Notes: generated from the sequence alone by a model not told the origin. Numbered from the stretch's first letter, positions 53,161 through 62,624 are shown. The stretch: DNA of 64,000 nucleotides from Pseudogulbenkiania sp. MAI-1 (GCF_000527175.1 NZ_AZUR01000001.1:1585011-1649010), one strand, 5' to 3'. Numbers and translations are program-made.

Positions 53161-53795
53161 GGGGGGGCCAACGGGGGCAAGGGGGCATATGATGGCGGGT
53201 AAGAAGTGAGTGGGTTATGAACTGACCCGCCCGCTGCAGTGCTCTCAGGCTTGCTGCCGCGATGCCCCTATGTGGCACTTGGCCCGTAGGGCGCCAAGTG
53301 CGCACGGCGGCTGGAATCTAGCCTAACTCATTGCCCCATATAGCCTTTAGCGCTGCTGTCCGGTTTCACAAAAGGCTTGACAGCGGACATTTTTTATTGC
53401 CGCGCTGCCGGTATCGGGTACCGTCTTTTGTGGCAAATCGTCCTCTTTCATTTCCTTCCCGACAGCGCGTATGTGTTTGGATTGTCAATTTTATTGAACG
53501 GCACTACTCTTTTCTCGATACGGTCGGCCGCGGTGGCATGGCTTTCGCTTGTCGATTTCTTATCCATTCCGGAGGATTAAAATCAGCCCCTTTTTGTGCG
53601 GTTTTGGTATCCTTCCCCGGTTTAAGTTGGCGCGCGTCGGGGGTGAACTGGCGCGTGACATCAGGCAGAGGTCACCGGCTATTCCAACGCCGGTAATGGA
53701 ACATGAACCAGCACCCCGCTGCGATCGGGGTGCAGTCGATGAATGGGCGCAACACCGGGGGTGGTCCGGGGTGCGCCGGAGGAGGTTTGACCATC
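53161..53795. other. Intergenic region, probable element border and pot leader
   Basis: No convincing gene. It holds a G-run (53161-53178), a perfect 9-bp inverted repeat GCACTTGGC...GCCAAGTGC (53275-53301), and a more AT-rich stretch at about 53340-53600. The right end of the conjugative element should lie here. Short frames in this stretch (for example 53331-53696) have no family resemblance. Confidence 0.5.
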
Positions 53796-54941
53796 ATGAT
53801 GGATGCTGTCGCGCAGCTCAAGACGGCGGCTGGGGCTCAGGTTGAAGAAAAGCCCTATCTGCAGATATCCGGGATCGTGAAGAAGTTCGGCGACAACTTC
53901 GCCGTCGATCATGTCGATCTCACTATCCGCCAGAATGAAATCTTTGCCCTCCTGGGCAGTTCGGGTTGCGGCAAGTCCACACTGTTGCGCATGCTGGCCG
54001 GCATGGAAAAGCCGACCGCCGGCAAGGTCATTCTCGATGGCCAGGACATCACCGCCCTCGCGCCGTACGACCGCCCCATCAACATGATGTTCCAGAACTA
54101 CGCCCTGTTCCCGCACATGACGGTGGAGCAGAACATCGCTTTCGGCCTGAAGCAGGACAAACTGCCGAAGAAGGAGATCGCCGAGCGCGTGCTGGAAATG
54201 CTCGATCTGGTGCAGTTGCGCAAGTTCGCCTCGCGTAAGCCCTACCAACTCTCCGGCGGCCAGCAGCAGCGCGTGGCGCTGGCGCGGAGCCTCGCCAAAC
54301 GCCCCAAGCTCTTGCTGCTGGACGAACCCCTGGGCGCGCTGGACAAGAAGCTGCGCCAGCAGACCCAGCTGGAGCTGGTCAACACCCTGGAAACCGTCGG
54401 CGTGACCTGCATCATGGTGACGCACGACCAGGAAGAAGCGATGACCATGGCCAGCCGCATCGGCATCATGAGCGAGGGCAGGCTGCTGCAGGTGGGCACC
54501 CCGACCGAAATTTATGATTACCCGAACTGCCGCTTCACCGCCGAATTCATCGGCGAGACCAATATCTTCGCCGGCCAGGTGGTGGTGGACGAGCCTCACT
54601 GTGTCGAGATCGAGTCCCCCGAGCTGGGTGGGCGCATCCATATCGACCACGGCATCACCGGACCCAAGGGCATGCAGGTGTGGGCCAGCATCCGTCCCGA
54701 GGACGTGCGGCTGGATCGCGGCGAATTCACCCCGGCACCGAACGCGGGGCGCGGCGTGATCGAGGACATCGCCTATCTCGGCAGCTACTCGATCTATCAC
54801 GTGCGCCTGCCTTCCGGCAAGATCGTCAAGTCGGTGGTGCCGTCGTCGCGCTGGTACGAGGCCGGCGAAGAGGCACCGACCTGGGGCGAGAGCGTGAACA
54901 TCCGCTGGCGCTCCGACCTGCCTGTCGTCCTGACCATGTAA
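53796..54941 (+). CDS. potG: Polyamine ABC transporter ATPase (PotG/PotA)
   Basis: A 381-residue ABC ATPase. Walker A is LLGSSGCGKSTLLRML, the signature LSGGQQQRVALARSL, Walker B LLLLDEPLGALDKKLR, and the H-loop VTHDQEEAMTM. The C-terminal TOBE domain (VWASIRPEDVRLD) is typical of spermidine/putrescine importers. Start at the ATG pair 53796 with GGAGGAGG upstream; the frame continues upstream to 53703 without a ribosome site. First of three coupled genes. No potF/potD gene is adjacent. Confidence 0.92.
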   Translation: MMDAVAQLKTAAGAQVEEKPYLQISGIVKKFGDNFAVDHVDLTIRQNEIFALLGSSGCGKSTLLRMLAGMEKPTAGKVILDGQDITALAPYDRPINMMFQNYALFPHMTVEQNIAFGLKQDKLPKKEIAERVLEMLDLVQLRKFASRKPYQLSGGQQQRVALARSLAKRPKLLLLDEPLGALDKKLRQQTQLELVNTLETVGVTCIMVTHDQEEAMTMASRIGIMSEGRLLQVGTPTEIYDYPNCRFTAEFIGETNIFAGQVVVDEPHCVEIESPELGGRIHIDHGITGPKGMQVWASIRPEDVRLDRGEFTPAPNAGRGVIEDIAYLGSYSIYHVRLPSGKIVKSVVPSSRWYEAGEEAPTWGESVNIRWRSDLPVVLTM

Positions 54942-54951
54942 GGGGAGGGTG

Positions 54952-55872
54952 ATGGCTATCCTGCGCTCCATTCTCGACCGGTTCAAACCGGGCAAGGGCT
55001 CCGTCATCTCGGTGCCCTACCTGTGGTTGCTGGTGTTCTTCTTCGTGCCGTTCCTGATCGTGCTCAAGATCAGCTTCGCCGAGCAGGACCTGGCGATTCC
55101 GCCGTTCACGCAGTTGCTCCAGTACGACGGCGACGCGGGCATGCTGCATGTCTCGCTCAACCTGGCCAATTTCCTGTTCATCTTCACCAACGAGCTGTAC
55201 GTTGACACCTACCTGTCGTCGTTGGAGGTGGCGTTCTTCACCACGCTGGCGTGCCTGTTGATCGGCTATCCGATCGCCTACGCCATCGCCCGCTCCAACC
55301 CGGCCTCGCGCAACGTGCTGCTGATGCTGGTGATGCTGCCGTTCTGGACTTCGTTCCTGCTGCGGGTATACGCCTGGATGGGGCTGTTGCAGCCGAACGG
55401 CATCATCAACAACCTGCTGATGGATCTGGGGCTGATCAGCGAGCCATTGCAGATGTTCCACAACCTGTTCTCGCTGTACCTGGTGATGGTGTACGCCTAC
55501 CTGCCGTTCATGATCCTGCCGCTCTACGCGCACCTGGTGAAGATGGACGTGACCCTGCTGGAAGCCGCCAATGACCTCGGCGCTCGCCCGATGAAGACCT
55601 TCTGGACCATCACCCTGCCTTTGTCCAAGAACGGCATCATCGCCGGTTCGATGATGGTGTTCATCCCGGCAGTGGGTGAGTTCGTCATCCCGGAACTGGT
55701 GGGCGGGCCGAACGTGCTGATGATCGGCAAGGTGCTGTGGAACGAGTTCTTCGACAACAACAACTGGCCGATGGCCTCGGCCGTCGCCACCATCATGGTG
55801 CTGTTCCTGATCGTGCCGATCGCGCTGTTCCACCGCTATGAAACCCGTCAGCTGGAGGGGAAAAATGTATAA
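54952..55872 (+). CDS. potH: Polyamine ABC transporter permease PotH
   Basis: A 306-residue permease with six membrane helices. The cytoplasmic EAA loop is EAANDLGARPMKTFWTITLP, followed by GSMMVFIPAVGEFVIPELVGG, typical of PotB/PotH. It pairs with PotI to form the channel. AGGGGAGG lies just before the ATG. Confidence 0.92.
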   Translation: MAILRSILDRFKPGKGSVISVPYLWLLVFFFVPFLIVLKISFAEQDLAIPPFTQLLQYDGDAGMLHVSLNLANFLFIFTNELYVDTYLSSLEVAFFTTLACLLIGYPIAYAIARSNPASRNVLLMLVMLPFWTSFLLRVYAWMGLLQPNGIINNLLMDLGLISEPLQMFHNLFSLYLVMVYAYLPFMILPLYAHLVKMDVTLLEAANDLGARPMKTFWTITLPLSKNGIIAGSMMVFIPAVGEFVIPELVGGPNVLMIGKVLWNEFFDNNNWPMASAVATIMVLFLIVPIALFHRYETRQLEGKNV

Positions 55873-56752
55873 CGGCAATCCGCTTCCCAAGTCGCTCAAA
55901 GGGGTGCTGCTGCTGGGTTTCCTGTTCCTCTACATCCCGATCGTCAGCCTCATCATCTACTCGTTCAACGCCTCCAAGCTGGTGACGGTGTGGGGCGGTT
56001 TCTCCACGCGCTGGTACGTCTCGCTGGTGCAGAACGAGCAGATCATCTCGGCGGTGACGCTGTCGATCAAGATCGCCTTGTCGACGGCTGTCGCGGCGGT
56101 GGTGCTGGGCACCATCGCCGGCTTCGTGTTGGCGCGCTTCGGGCGTTTTCGCGGCAGCACGCTGTTCGCCGGCATGATGACGGCGCCGATGGTGATGCCG
56201 GAAGTGATCACCGGCTTGTCGATGCTGCTCTTGTTCATCTCGATGCAGCAGTTCTTCGGCCAGCCGTCTGAACGCGGTTTCTTCACCATCTGGGTCGGCC
56301 ACACCACGCTGTGCATGGCCTACGTGGCGGTGGTGGTGCGCTCGCGCCTGATCGAGATCGACAAGAGCCTGGAGGAAGCCGCGATGGACCTCGGTGCCCG
56401 CCCGCTGAAGATCTTCTTCCTGATCACCCTGCCGCTGGTGTCCCAGGCCATCGCCTCGGGCTTCCTGCTGTCGATCACGCTGTCGCTGGACGACCTGGTG
56501 ACGGCCTCGTTCCTGTCCGGCCCGGGCTCGACCACGCTGCCGATGGTGATCTTCTCCAAGGTGCGCCTGGGCCTGAACCCGGAGATCAACGCGCTGGCGG
56601 CGATCACCGTGCTCTTGGTGGGCATCTTCGTGCTGATTGCCAACTACCTGATGCTCAGCGCCCAGCGCACCCGGATGAAGGCGGTGGCAGCGGCCATGCG
56701 CGAACCGGCCAAGCCGGGCGATGCCGGCGGGGCGGTGGCGACGGCGTCCTGA
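55865..56752 (+). CDS. potI: Polyamine ABC transporter permease PotI
   Basis: A 295-residue permease with six helices; EAA loop EEAAMDLGARPLKIFFLITLP, then LLSITLSLDDLVTASFLSGPG, typical of PotC/PotI. Its start lies inside the end of potH (8-nt overlap), so translation is coupled. A terminator follows the stop. Confidence 0.92.
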   Translation: MYNGNPLPKSLKGVLLLGFLFLYIPIVSLIIYSFNASKLVTVWGGFSTRWYVSLVQNEQIISAVTLSIKIALSTAVAAVVLGTIAGFVLARFGRFRGSTLFAGMMTAPMVMPEVITGLSMLLLFISMQQFFGQPSERGFFTIWVGHTTLCMAYVAVVVRSRLIEIDKSLEEAAMDLGARPLKIFFLITLPLVSQAIASGFLLSITLSLDDLVTASFLSGPGSTTLPMVIFSKVRLGLNPEINALAAITVLLVGIFVLIANYLMLSAQRTRMKAVAAAMREPAKPGDAGGAVATAS

Positions 56753-56774
56753 TTGTCAGTAGGCAAGATGAAGG

Positions 56775-56807
56775 CGGACAGATTCGAGAGGATCTGTCCG
56801 TTTTTTT
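56775..56807 (+). terminator. Terminator of the potGHI operon
   Basis: CGGACAGAT and ATCTGTCCG form a 9-bp stem around 8 nt, followed by seven T. Confidence 0.88.
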
Positions 56808-56902
56808 ATGGGTTGATCCGGCGGGCCGCGGTGTTGTTGGTCGACCGCCACGCCTCTCGCTGCCGTGCTGCCACGGCAAAGTCGCGTGCGTCGCCTCACT
56901 GA

Positions 56903-57505
56903 ATGGTTATGATGGACTTCGTCACGGTATTCGAGATCAATTGCTGGGGCAACGGGCTTCTGGCGGACGAGCTGTTCCGATTGTTCGTCGGCGTAGCTGC
57001 GTTGGTTAGCGGCCTCTCCGGCGTGGTCTATGTATGGCGCAAGCCCGAGGCACGACCGCGCAGGGGGCTGATTCCGAGCTTGTTCCTTACGGCGTGGGCC
57101 ATCTTGTGGCTGGTAATGCATAATTTTCCACAGATGTTCCAGCGCATCGACCACTTGGCCGAGGCTTACGAAAAGGGACACTACGAGGTTTCCGAAGGAA
57201 TCGTGGCGGTTCTCTACGAGCAGCCCGCACACGGACATTCGGGAGGTGATCGTATCGTCGTCGGCGGGAAGCCGTTCGAGGTGAACCATTTCTACGCTAC
57301 GTCGGTGTACCAGCAGACCATTGCCCATGGCGGTGCGCTGAAGGCGGGTGTCTATGCGCGTCTCAGCCATGTGGACGGAGAGATTGTCCGCGTCGGGACC
57401 GCAAGCAGTGACCTCCACATGTTGTTCAGCACCAGCCTGACTGCAATCAGGCATCCCAACCGGCGGGCAACAGTGGCTGCAACGATTTCCCGAGTTTCTG
57501 GCTGA
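56903..57505 (+). CDS. Hypothetical membrane protein
   Basis: A 200-residue protein of no recognised family. Two hydrophobic segments (about residues 26-46, LFRLFVGVAALVSGLSGVVYV, and 59-75, LFLTAWAILWLVM) are followed by a soluble domain of about 120 residues with RIVVGGKPFEVNHFYATS and GGALKAGVYARLSHVDGEIVRV, which reads like a small beta-rich fold. Start codons at 56903, 56909 and 56912 are all possible, and no clear ribosome site helps. Coding quality is fair but the gene stands alone. Confidence 0.6.
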   Translation: MVMMDFVTVFEINCWGNGLLADELFRLFVGVAALVSGLSGVVYVWRKPEARPRRGLIPSLFLTAWAILWLVMHNFPQMFQRIDHLAEAYEKGHYEVSEGIVAVLYEQPAHGHSGGDRIVVGGKPFEVNHFYATSVYQQTIAHGGALKAGVYARLSHVDGEIVRVGTASSDLHMLFSTSLTAIRHPNRRATVAATISRVSG

Positions 57506-57566
57506 TGACACTTCGCTTCATGCCGACCAGATGGGGCTTCATGTGGTCGACATCAAGGAGGTTTTG

Positions 57567-58214
57567 TTAGCGGCTGAGCGCGTCCAGCGCGTCACGGTAG
57601 CGGTCGATCGCTTCCTCGGTGCTGCTGATCGACACGTTCAGGTCGTGCAACCGGCCGTTGGTCAGCCGGTACACCCAGCCGTGCACCGACAGCTCCTGGC
57701 CGCGCTGCCACGCGTCCTGCACCACGGTGGTCTGGCACGCGTTGAGCACCTGCTCGATCACGTTCAGCTCGCACAGCCGGTCGAGCCGTTCGGATGGGTC
57801 GAGCGCCGCGAGGCGTTCTTCGTGCTTCTGCTTGATGTCGTGGATGTGGCGCAGCCAGTTGTCGACCAGGCCGACGCGTTTGTTCTCGAGCGCCGCCGCG
57901 ACGCCGCCGCAGCCGTAGTGGCCGGTGACGATCACGTGTTTTACGTTCAGCACGTCGACGCCGAACTGCAGCGTCGACAGGCAGTTCAGGTCGGAATGGA
58001 CGATCAGGTTCGCGACGTTGCGGTGGACGAACACCTCGCCCGGTAACAGGTTGATCAGCTCGTTCGCCGGTACGCGGCTATCCGCGCAGCCGATCCACAG
58101 GTACTCGGGCGCCTGCTGGCGCGCGAGGTTCTCGAAGAAGCCGGGCTCGTTGCGGGTGATCTTTTCCGCCCACTGGCGGTTGTTTTCGAACAGGTGTTGT
58201 AGCGGTTGGGCCAT
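57567..58214 (-). CDS. can: Beta-class carbonic anhydrase
   Basis: A 215-residue enzyme interconverting CO2 and bicarbonate. Zinc ligands and dyad are in WIGCADSRVPANE (Cys, Asp, Arg) and VTGHYGCGGVAAAL (His, Cys). Layout and length match E. coli Can. It provides bicarbonate for carboxylases and could also handle CO2 from decarboxylation. The start has GAGAGAAACC upstream; the longer frame to 58346 has no support. Confidence 0.93.
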   Translation of the reverse strand: MAQPLQHLFENNRQWAEKITRNEPGFFENLARQQAPEYLWIGCADSRVPANELINLLPGEVFVHRNVANLIVHSDLNCLSTLQFGVDVLNVKHVIVTGHYGCGGVAAALENKRVGLVDNWLRHIHDIKQKHEERLAALDPSERLDRLCELNVIEQVLNACQTTVVQDAWQRGQELSVHGWVYRLTNGRLHDLNVSISSTEEAIDRYRDALDALSR

Positions 58215-58368
58215 GGTTTCTCTCAAGATATCGGGTATCGGATCGACGGACGGGGATGGCGACGGCAAGTCCGGGCAGTGTAACCAATGCCTCACCAAGC
58301 GGCTACCCGTGTCGGACAGTCCGGCGGAATGCCATCGTGCCGGCACCTTGCGTCGCGGGGCTTGGCGT

Positions 58369-58443
58369 TCAGTGGAAGAAGTCCATGTAGTTCTTGCGTG
58401 CGTAGCGGCGGCGGCCCTCGGTTTCGTACCACGCGGAGCCGGA
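58369..58443 (-). pseudogene. C-terminal fragment of an unidentified gene
   Basis: Read leftwards, the last 24 codons of a frame (ending GRRRYARKNYMDFFH and TGA at 58369-58371) stop abruptly where the IS256 end begins. The residues look like the true end of a protein, but the family could not be named. The rest was probably removed with the IS. Confidence 0.4.
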
Positions 58444-58640
58444 TAGCGTCCGTCAAGATGGTGTAAATTTCAGGGACGAACTCCGGTCCGATTTTCCTGG
58501 GTTACACGCCCAGTAGCTGGGAGTTGTCAGGCAAGCCCTCTGCAGGCTCCGCCATGGTGTGCTGCGGCATGTCGCGGTGCTGCAGCTGCCATTCTTCGTT
58601 CTGCTCCATCAGCACCGCACCGATCAGAAGCCATGCTTCC
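58444..58640 (-). mobile_element. IS256-family transposase remnant (3' end)
   Basis: On the minus strand the frame ending at 58502-58504 reads EAWLLIGAVLMEQNEEWQLQH and then a short variable tail, the C-terminus of IS256 (mutator-type) transposases. Beyond the stop, GCGTCCGTCAAGATGGTGTA (58448-58467) is the kind of terminal repeat these elements carry. About 46 codons remain; the 5' part and other end are gone. Confidence 0.75.
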
Positions 58641-58752
58641 TACCGTCTTTGACTCTGTCTTCTCGGTGACGCTGGAACGTCATGAAGCACGAAAGCAAAT
58701 GACGCGGCAGCAGTTTGAGTGTCTCAATGCCTAACAATCCATAAGGACTTCC

Positions 58753-59388
58753 ATGCAAGAAATGACCTCTCTAATCGGTATTGCAACGGCCCTTGCGATC
58801 GGTGCGGCCAGCCCTGGCCCGAGTTTCATCATGGTCGCGCGAACGGCTGTTTCTTCATCCCGGACGGATGGCGTTGGGGCTGCCCTTGGCATGGGGGCTG
58901 GCGGTCTGGTTTTTGCCCTTGCCGCCTTGCTGGGACTTCATGGGCTCCTGCTCGCGGTGCCATCGCTATATTGGGTGCTCAAGGTCGTCGGCGGTTTGTA
59001 CCTGGCGTATTTGGGGCTGCGTATCTGGCTGGGGGCGAAACAGCCGCTCGTCAGTGGCGTCGTCGAGTCTGACGCAAAAACGACGACAGCGGCCAAGTCC
59101 TTTGCTTTGGGATTCGCTACGCAAGTGAGCAACCCCAAGACTGCCATCGTGTATGCAAGTGTCTTTGCTGCCTTTCTCCCCGCTACGTCATCACTGGCCT
59201 TCAATCTCGGGGTCGCGGGCCTCGTCTTTGTCATTGAGGCCGGGTGGTACACCATGGTTGCCTTGGCTCTTTCCTCGCACGGCCCCCGCAGCGCTTACTT
59301 GCGCTACAAGGCCTGGATTGATCGAGCCGCAGGGGGTGTGATGGTGGCTTTGGGGCTGAAGCTGGTTTCGTCCACTAGTCGGCCATGA
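58753..59388 (+). CDS. LysE/RhtB family amino-acid exporter
   Basis: A 211-residue inner-membrane protein with six helices. The family motif GAASPGPSFIMVARTAV is at about residues 17-33, and FATQVSNPKTAIVYASVFAAFL lies in the middle. Such proteins export amino acids or their derivatives; the substrate is not predictable. AAGGAC lies upstream. The gene starts about 110 nt after the IS256 remnant. Confidence 0.9.
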   Translation: MQEMTSLIGIATALAIGAASPGPSFIMVARTAVSSSRTDGVGAALGMGAGGLVFALAALLGLHGLLLAVPSLYWVLKVVGGLYLAYLGLRIWLGAKQPLVSGVVESDAKTTTAAKSFALGFATQVSNPKTAIVYASVFAAFLPATSSLAFNLGVAGLVFVIEAGWYTMVALALSSHGPRSAYLRYKAWIDRAAGGVMVALGLKLVSSTSRP

Positions 59389-59401
59389 TTGGACTGGTGC
59401 G

Positions 59402-60298
59402 TTGTACCTCTTCGCTGCCATCGGAGGGGTTGTCATAGCGGCTTTCGTAATAATGGGCATCGCCATCCTGGCCGTCTGGTGGCCGGCTCACCTGTGGCCT
59501 TCGGCTCTAAGGCTGCCGCTGTGGGGTGTCTTGTTCGCCGCCTCAGTTGTGGTCGCTGTGGCCGAAGGTGTGCTGGCTCCGGCTGCTCTGGTCAGTCTCG
59601 CGGCACTGACCCTGGCATGCCTGCTGTCGGTTCGCCTAGAGGCGGGCAGGCTGAGGGGGCTCGCCACGCTGGTGGCGTCCGGCCTCGCCTTGTTGCTGGC
59701 GGTGCATGCCCTGCCGGGCTTCAACAACCTGCTGGTAGTGGATGGCCAGCGCATCACGCCGGATGCGGTGCCGTTCACGCTGTACGCCAACTTCGACAAG
59801 GCGACGGCCGGGCTGTTTTTGCTGGCGTTTTATTGCCAGCGCGGCGGCTCGTGGCAAGAGGCGGGGCGGGCGGTCCGGGCTGTCTGGCTGGTTGCAATCG
59901 GCACCACCGTCGCCGTCATCGGTTCGGCGTGGGCGATGGTGGTGGTACAACCGGAGTTCAAGTTTCCTTCCTTTGCGCCAGCGTTTCTGGCGATCAACCT
60001 GCTGTTTACCTGCGTGGCCGAGGAGGCGTTTTTTCGTGGCCTGATCCAGGAGCGTTTGACGCATTGGGTCGGGGGGCGACGCAGTCTGGCCTGGCTGCCG
60101 GTGGTGGTGTCGGCCGTGCTGTTTGCCATGGTGCATGCTGCCGGTGGCAGCCGCTACGTGCTCCTGGCGGCCATCGCCGGGCTGGGGTATGGGTTGGCCT
60201 ATGCTAAGACGCGCCGCATCGAGGCGGCGTTACTGACCCACTACGGCGTGAACGTCGTGCATTTCCTGTTCTTTACCTACCCGATGCTGGCAGGGTGA
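59402..60298 (+). CDS. CPBP family intramembrane metalloprotease
   Basis: A 298-residue membrane protein with about eight helices. The CPBP (Rce1-like/Abi) motifs are EEAFFRGLIQERL, then 'AVLFAMVHAAGG' with its His, and 'HYGVNVVHFLFF' near the end. In bacteria, members act in protein processing or bacteriocin immunity. The start is uncertain: TTG at 59402 or ATG at 59453. It lies 13 nt after the LysE gene on the same strand. Confidence 0.8.
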   Translation: MYLFAAIGGVVIAAFVIMGIAILAVWWPAHLWPSALRLPLWGVLFAASVVVAVAEGVLAPAALVSLAALTLACLLSVRLEAGRLRGLATLVASGLALLLAVHALPGFNNLLVVDGQRITPDAVPFTLYANFDKATAGLFLLAFYCQRGGSWQEAGRAVRAVWLVAIGTTVAVIGSAWAMVVVQPEFKFPSFAPAFLAINLLFTCVAEEAFFRGLIQERLTHWVGGRRSLAWLPVVVSAVLFAMVHAAGGSRYVLLAAIAGLGYGLAYAKTRRIEAALLTHYGVNVVHFLFFTYPMLAG

Positions 60299-60536
60299 GG
60301 GCGGCGGGCTTCCCGTGTGAGACGGGCGGGTGGTGGGATGCTGCAAAGTCGTCCGGCTTTCATCGTTCTGACATCCAACAGGCCTACCCTCTGACGGTGA
60401 AAATCGAGTGCGGAAGGCACTATGGCGCGTTTCTTTGGTCCACGTGATACAGGGACTACAGTTCAGGTTGTGCCCGGCGTGCCGGCGCGGGGTTTGCGAC
60501 GGCATTGGCGTCGACGTTCTTCACTGCAAATTCTTC

Positions 60537-60564
60537 TTGTTTTCGAGCGTGATGTTGCTAAAAT
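60537..60564 (+). promoter_or_regulatory. Sigma-70 type promoter of speA
   Basis: TTGTTT (60537-60542), a 16-nt spacer and TAAAAT (60559-60564) with an extended TGC before it. The predicted leader is about 140 nt before the speA start. In the rest of 60299-60712 nothing else is recognised. Confidence 0.55.
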
Positions 60565-60712
60565 CCGCGCTCGTTTTGCCATGCAGCAACACGCATAAAC
60601 GCACAAAAAGATTGTTTCGCTCCGACATCCCAGGCCCACATAAAAGCTCGCAAGCCCGAAAGCCGCGCACTAAGGAGCGGGGTTCTCCATCGAATCATTG
60701 AAGGAAAAACTC

Positions 60713-62602
60713 ATGGCTTGGTCTGTGGCTGAGAGCCGGAGCCTGTACGGCATCCGGCATTGGGGGGCGGGGTATTTCGAGGTTGGGGATGATGGTCACG
60801 TCAAGGTCCGTCCCAACACCCGCCAGCAAAATTGCGAAATCGATCTGTACGAACTGGTGCACGCGCTGTCCGACAAGGGCCTGGATCTGCCGCTGCTGGT
60901 TCGTTTTCCCGACATCCTGCAAGACCGTGTGACGCGGTTGTGCGGTGCCTTCGACAAGGCCATCGCCGAGATCGGCTATGGTAGCCAGTACACCGCACTT
61001 TATCCGATCAAGGTCAACCAGCAGGAGGCGGTGATCAAGAGCATCATCGCCACGCCGGATGTGTCGATTGGCCTGGAAGCCGGTTCCAAGCCGGAGCTGA
61101 TGGCGGTGCTGGCGCTGGCGCCCAAGGGTTGCACCATCACCTGCAACGGCTACAAGGACCGCGATTTCGTGCGCCTGGCGCTGATCGGGCAGAAGCTCGG
61201 CCACAAGGTGTTCATCGTGATCGAGAAGGAGGTCGAGGTCGATCTGGTGATCGAGGAGGCGCAGAAGCTCGGCGTACGTCCGCTGGTCGGCGTGCGCGTG
61301 CGGCTGTCGTCGCTGAACTCCGACAACCAGTGGGCCGATACCGGGGGTGAGAAGGGCAAGTTTGGCCTGTCGGCGTCCCAGCTGATCGACGTGGCCGGCA
61401 AGATGGAGGCGGCCGGCATGGCCGATTGCGTGCGCCTGTTGCATTTCCACATGGGTTCGCAGATCGCCAACATTGCCGACTACCGCCTGGGTTTCCGCGA
61501 GGCGATCCGCTACTTCGGCGAGTTGCGTGCGCTGGGCCTGCCGCTCGACCACGTCGACGTCGGCGGCGGCCTGGGGGTCGATTACGACGGCACCCATTCG
61601 CGCAACGCCAGCTCGATCAACTACGACATGGACGAGTACGCCGAGGTGATCGTGTCGATGCTGGCCGAGTTCTGCGACGAGAACGGCCTGCCGCATCCTC
61701 GCATCATGTCGGAGTCCGGGCGCGCCATGACCGCGCACCACGCGGTGCTGATCATGAACGTGACCGACGTCGAGCGTCTGCCGGAGAACGTGCCGGTGCT
61801 GGGCGATGTGGAGACGCTGGCGGCGCCGCTGAAGAAGCTCTATGAACTGACCAAGCTGACCGACGCGGAGATGGTGACCGAAACCTATCATCGCGCCAGC
61901 CATTATGTGGCGGAAGTGGCCGAGATGTACGCGGAAGGGCGGTTGAGTCTGAAGGACAAGGCGACCGCCGAGCAGCTCTACTACGCGCTGTGCCGCCGGC
62001 TGCATGGCCAGTTGCAGCTGACCCACCAGCGCTCGCAGCGTCAGGTGTTCGACGAGCTGACCGACAAGCTGGCCGACAAGTACTTCTGCAACTTCTCGGT
62101 GTTCCAGTCGCTGCCGGATACCTGGGCCATCGACCAGGTGTTGCCGATCATGCCGGTGCACCGCTTGCAGGAGCAGCCGACGCGGCGGGCGGTGCTGCAG
62201 GACCTGACCTGCGATTCCGACGGCAAGATCAAGCACTACGTCGACCAGCAGAGCATCGAGTCGTCGATGGCGGTGCATGAGGTGAAGCCGGGCGACGAGT
62301 ATCTGGTCGCGGCCTTCATGGTCGGCGCCTACCAGGAAATCCTGGGCGACATGCATAACCTGTTCGGCGACACCGACTCGGTCAACGTGTTCGTGCGCGA
62401 GGGCTGCCGCCTGGAGTTCTCCGGCGTGGAGGAGCATGACACCATCGAGGACATGCTGCGCTACGTGCACCTGTCGCCGGAGGAGATCCTCAACCGCTAC
62501 GAGGAGAAGGCGCGCGCCGCCAAGCTGTCGGCCGACGAGCGCAATACCTACTTCGCCGAGTTCTGCCGCGGGCTGAAGCAGTCGTCCTACCTGTCGGTCT
62601 GA
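60713..62602 (+). CDS. speA: Biosynthetic arginine decarboxylase SpeA
   Basis: A 629-residue PLP enzyme of alanine-racemase fold that makes agmatine from arginine, the first step of one putrescine route. The PLP lysine is in LYPIKVNQQEAVI (about residue 100). The glycine-rich phosphate loop is DVGGGLGVDYDGTHS, and the C-terminal catalytic Cys region is QSLPDTWAIDQVLPIMPVHR with the following conserved stretch. Start at 60713 with AAGGAAAAA upstream, rather than TTG 15 nt earlier. Confidence 0.94.
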   Translation: MAWSVAESRSLYGIRHWGAGYFEVGDDGHVKVRPNTRQQNCEIDLYELVHALSDKGLDLPLLVRFPDILQDRVTRLCGAFDKAIAEIGYGSQYTALYPIKVNQQEAVIKSIIATPDVSIGLEAGSKPELMAVLALAPKGCTITCNGYKDRDFVRLALIGQKLGHKVFIVIEKEVEVDLVIEEAQKLGVRPLVGVRVRLSSLNSDNQWADTGGEKGKFGLSASQLIDVAGKMEAAGMADCVRLLHFHMGSQIANIADYRLGFREAIRYFGELRALGLPLDHVDVGGGLGVDYDGTHSRNASSINYDMDEYAEVIVSMLAEFCDENGLPHPRIMSESGRAMTAHHAVLIMNVTDVERLPENVPVLGDVETLAAPLKKLYELTKLTDAEMVTETYHRASHYVAEVAEMYAEGRLSLKDKATAEQLYYALCRRLHGQLQLTHQRSQRQVFDELTDKLADKYFCNFSVFQSLPDTWAIDQVLPIMPVHRLQEQPTRRAVLQDLTCDSDGKIKHYVDQQSIESSMAVHEVKPGDEYLVAAFMVGAYQEILGDMHNLFGDTDSVNVFVREGCRLEFSGVEEHDTIEDMLRYVHLSPEEILNRYEEKARAAKLSADERNTYFAEFCRGLKQSSYLSV

Positions 62603-62624
62603 TCGTCCCGTTTCTCTCTCCCTG

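Noticed and set aside
37686..53440. Attachment-site direct repeats of the conjugative element
   Set aside because: I compared the stretches before the integrase and after the DUF2274 gene by eye. Only a short shared TTTTTTATT was found, too weak and too A/T-simple to call attL and attR.
53331..53696. 121-codon frame upstream of potG
   Set aside because: No family resemblance, no ribosome site, unusual composition, and it overlaps other equally poor frames. Treated as intergenic.
60299..60712. Possible small ORF or riboswitch before speA
   Set aside because: A promoter is visible, but no conserved riboswitch pattern or convincing start-and-ribosome-site pair was seen in the leader.
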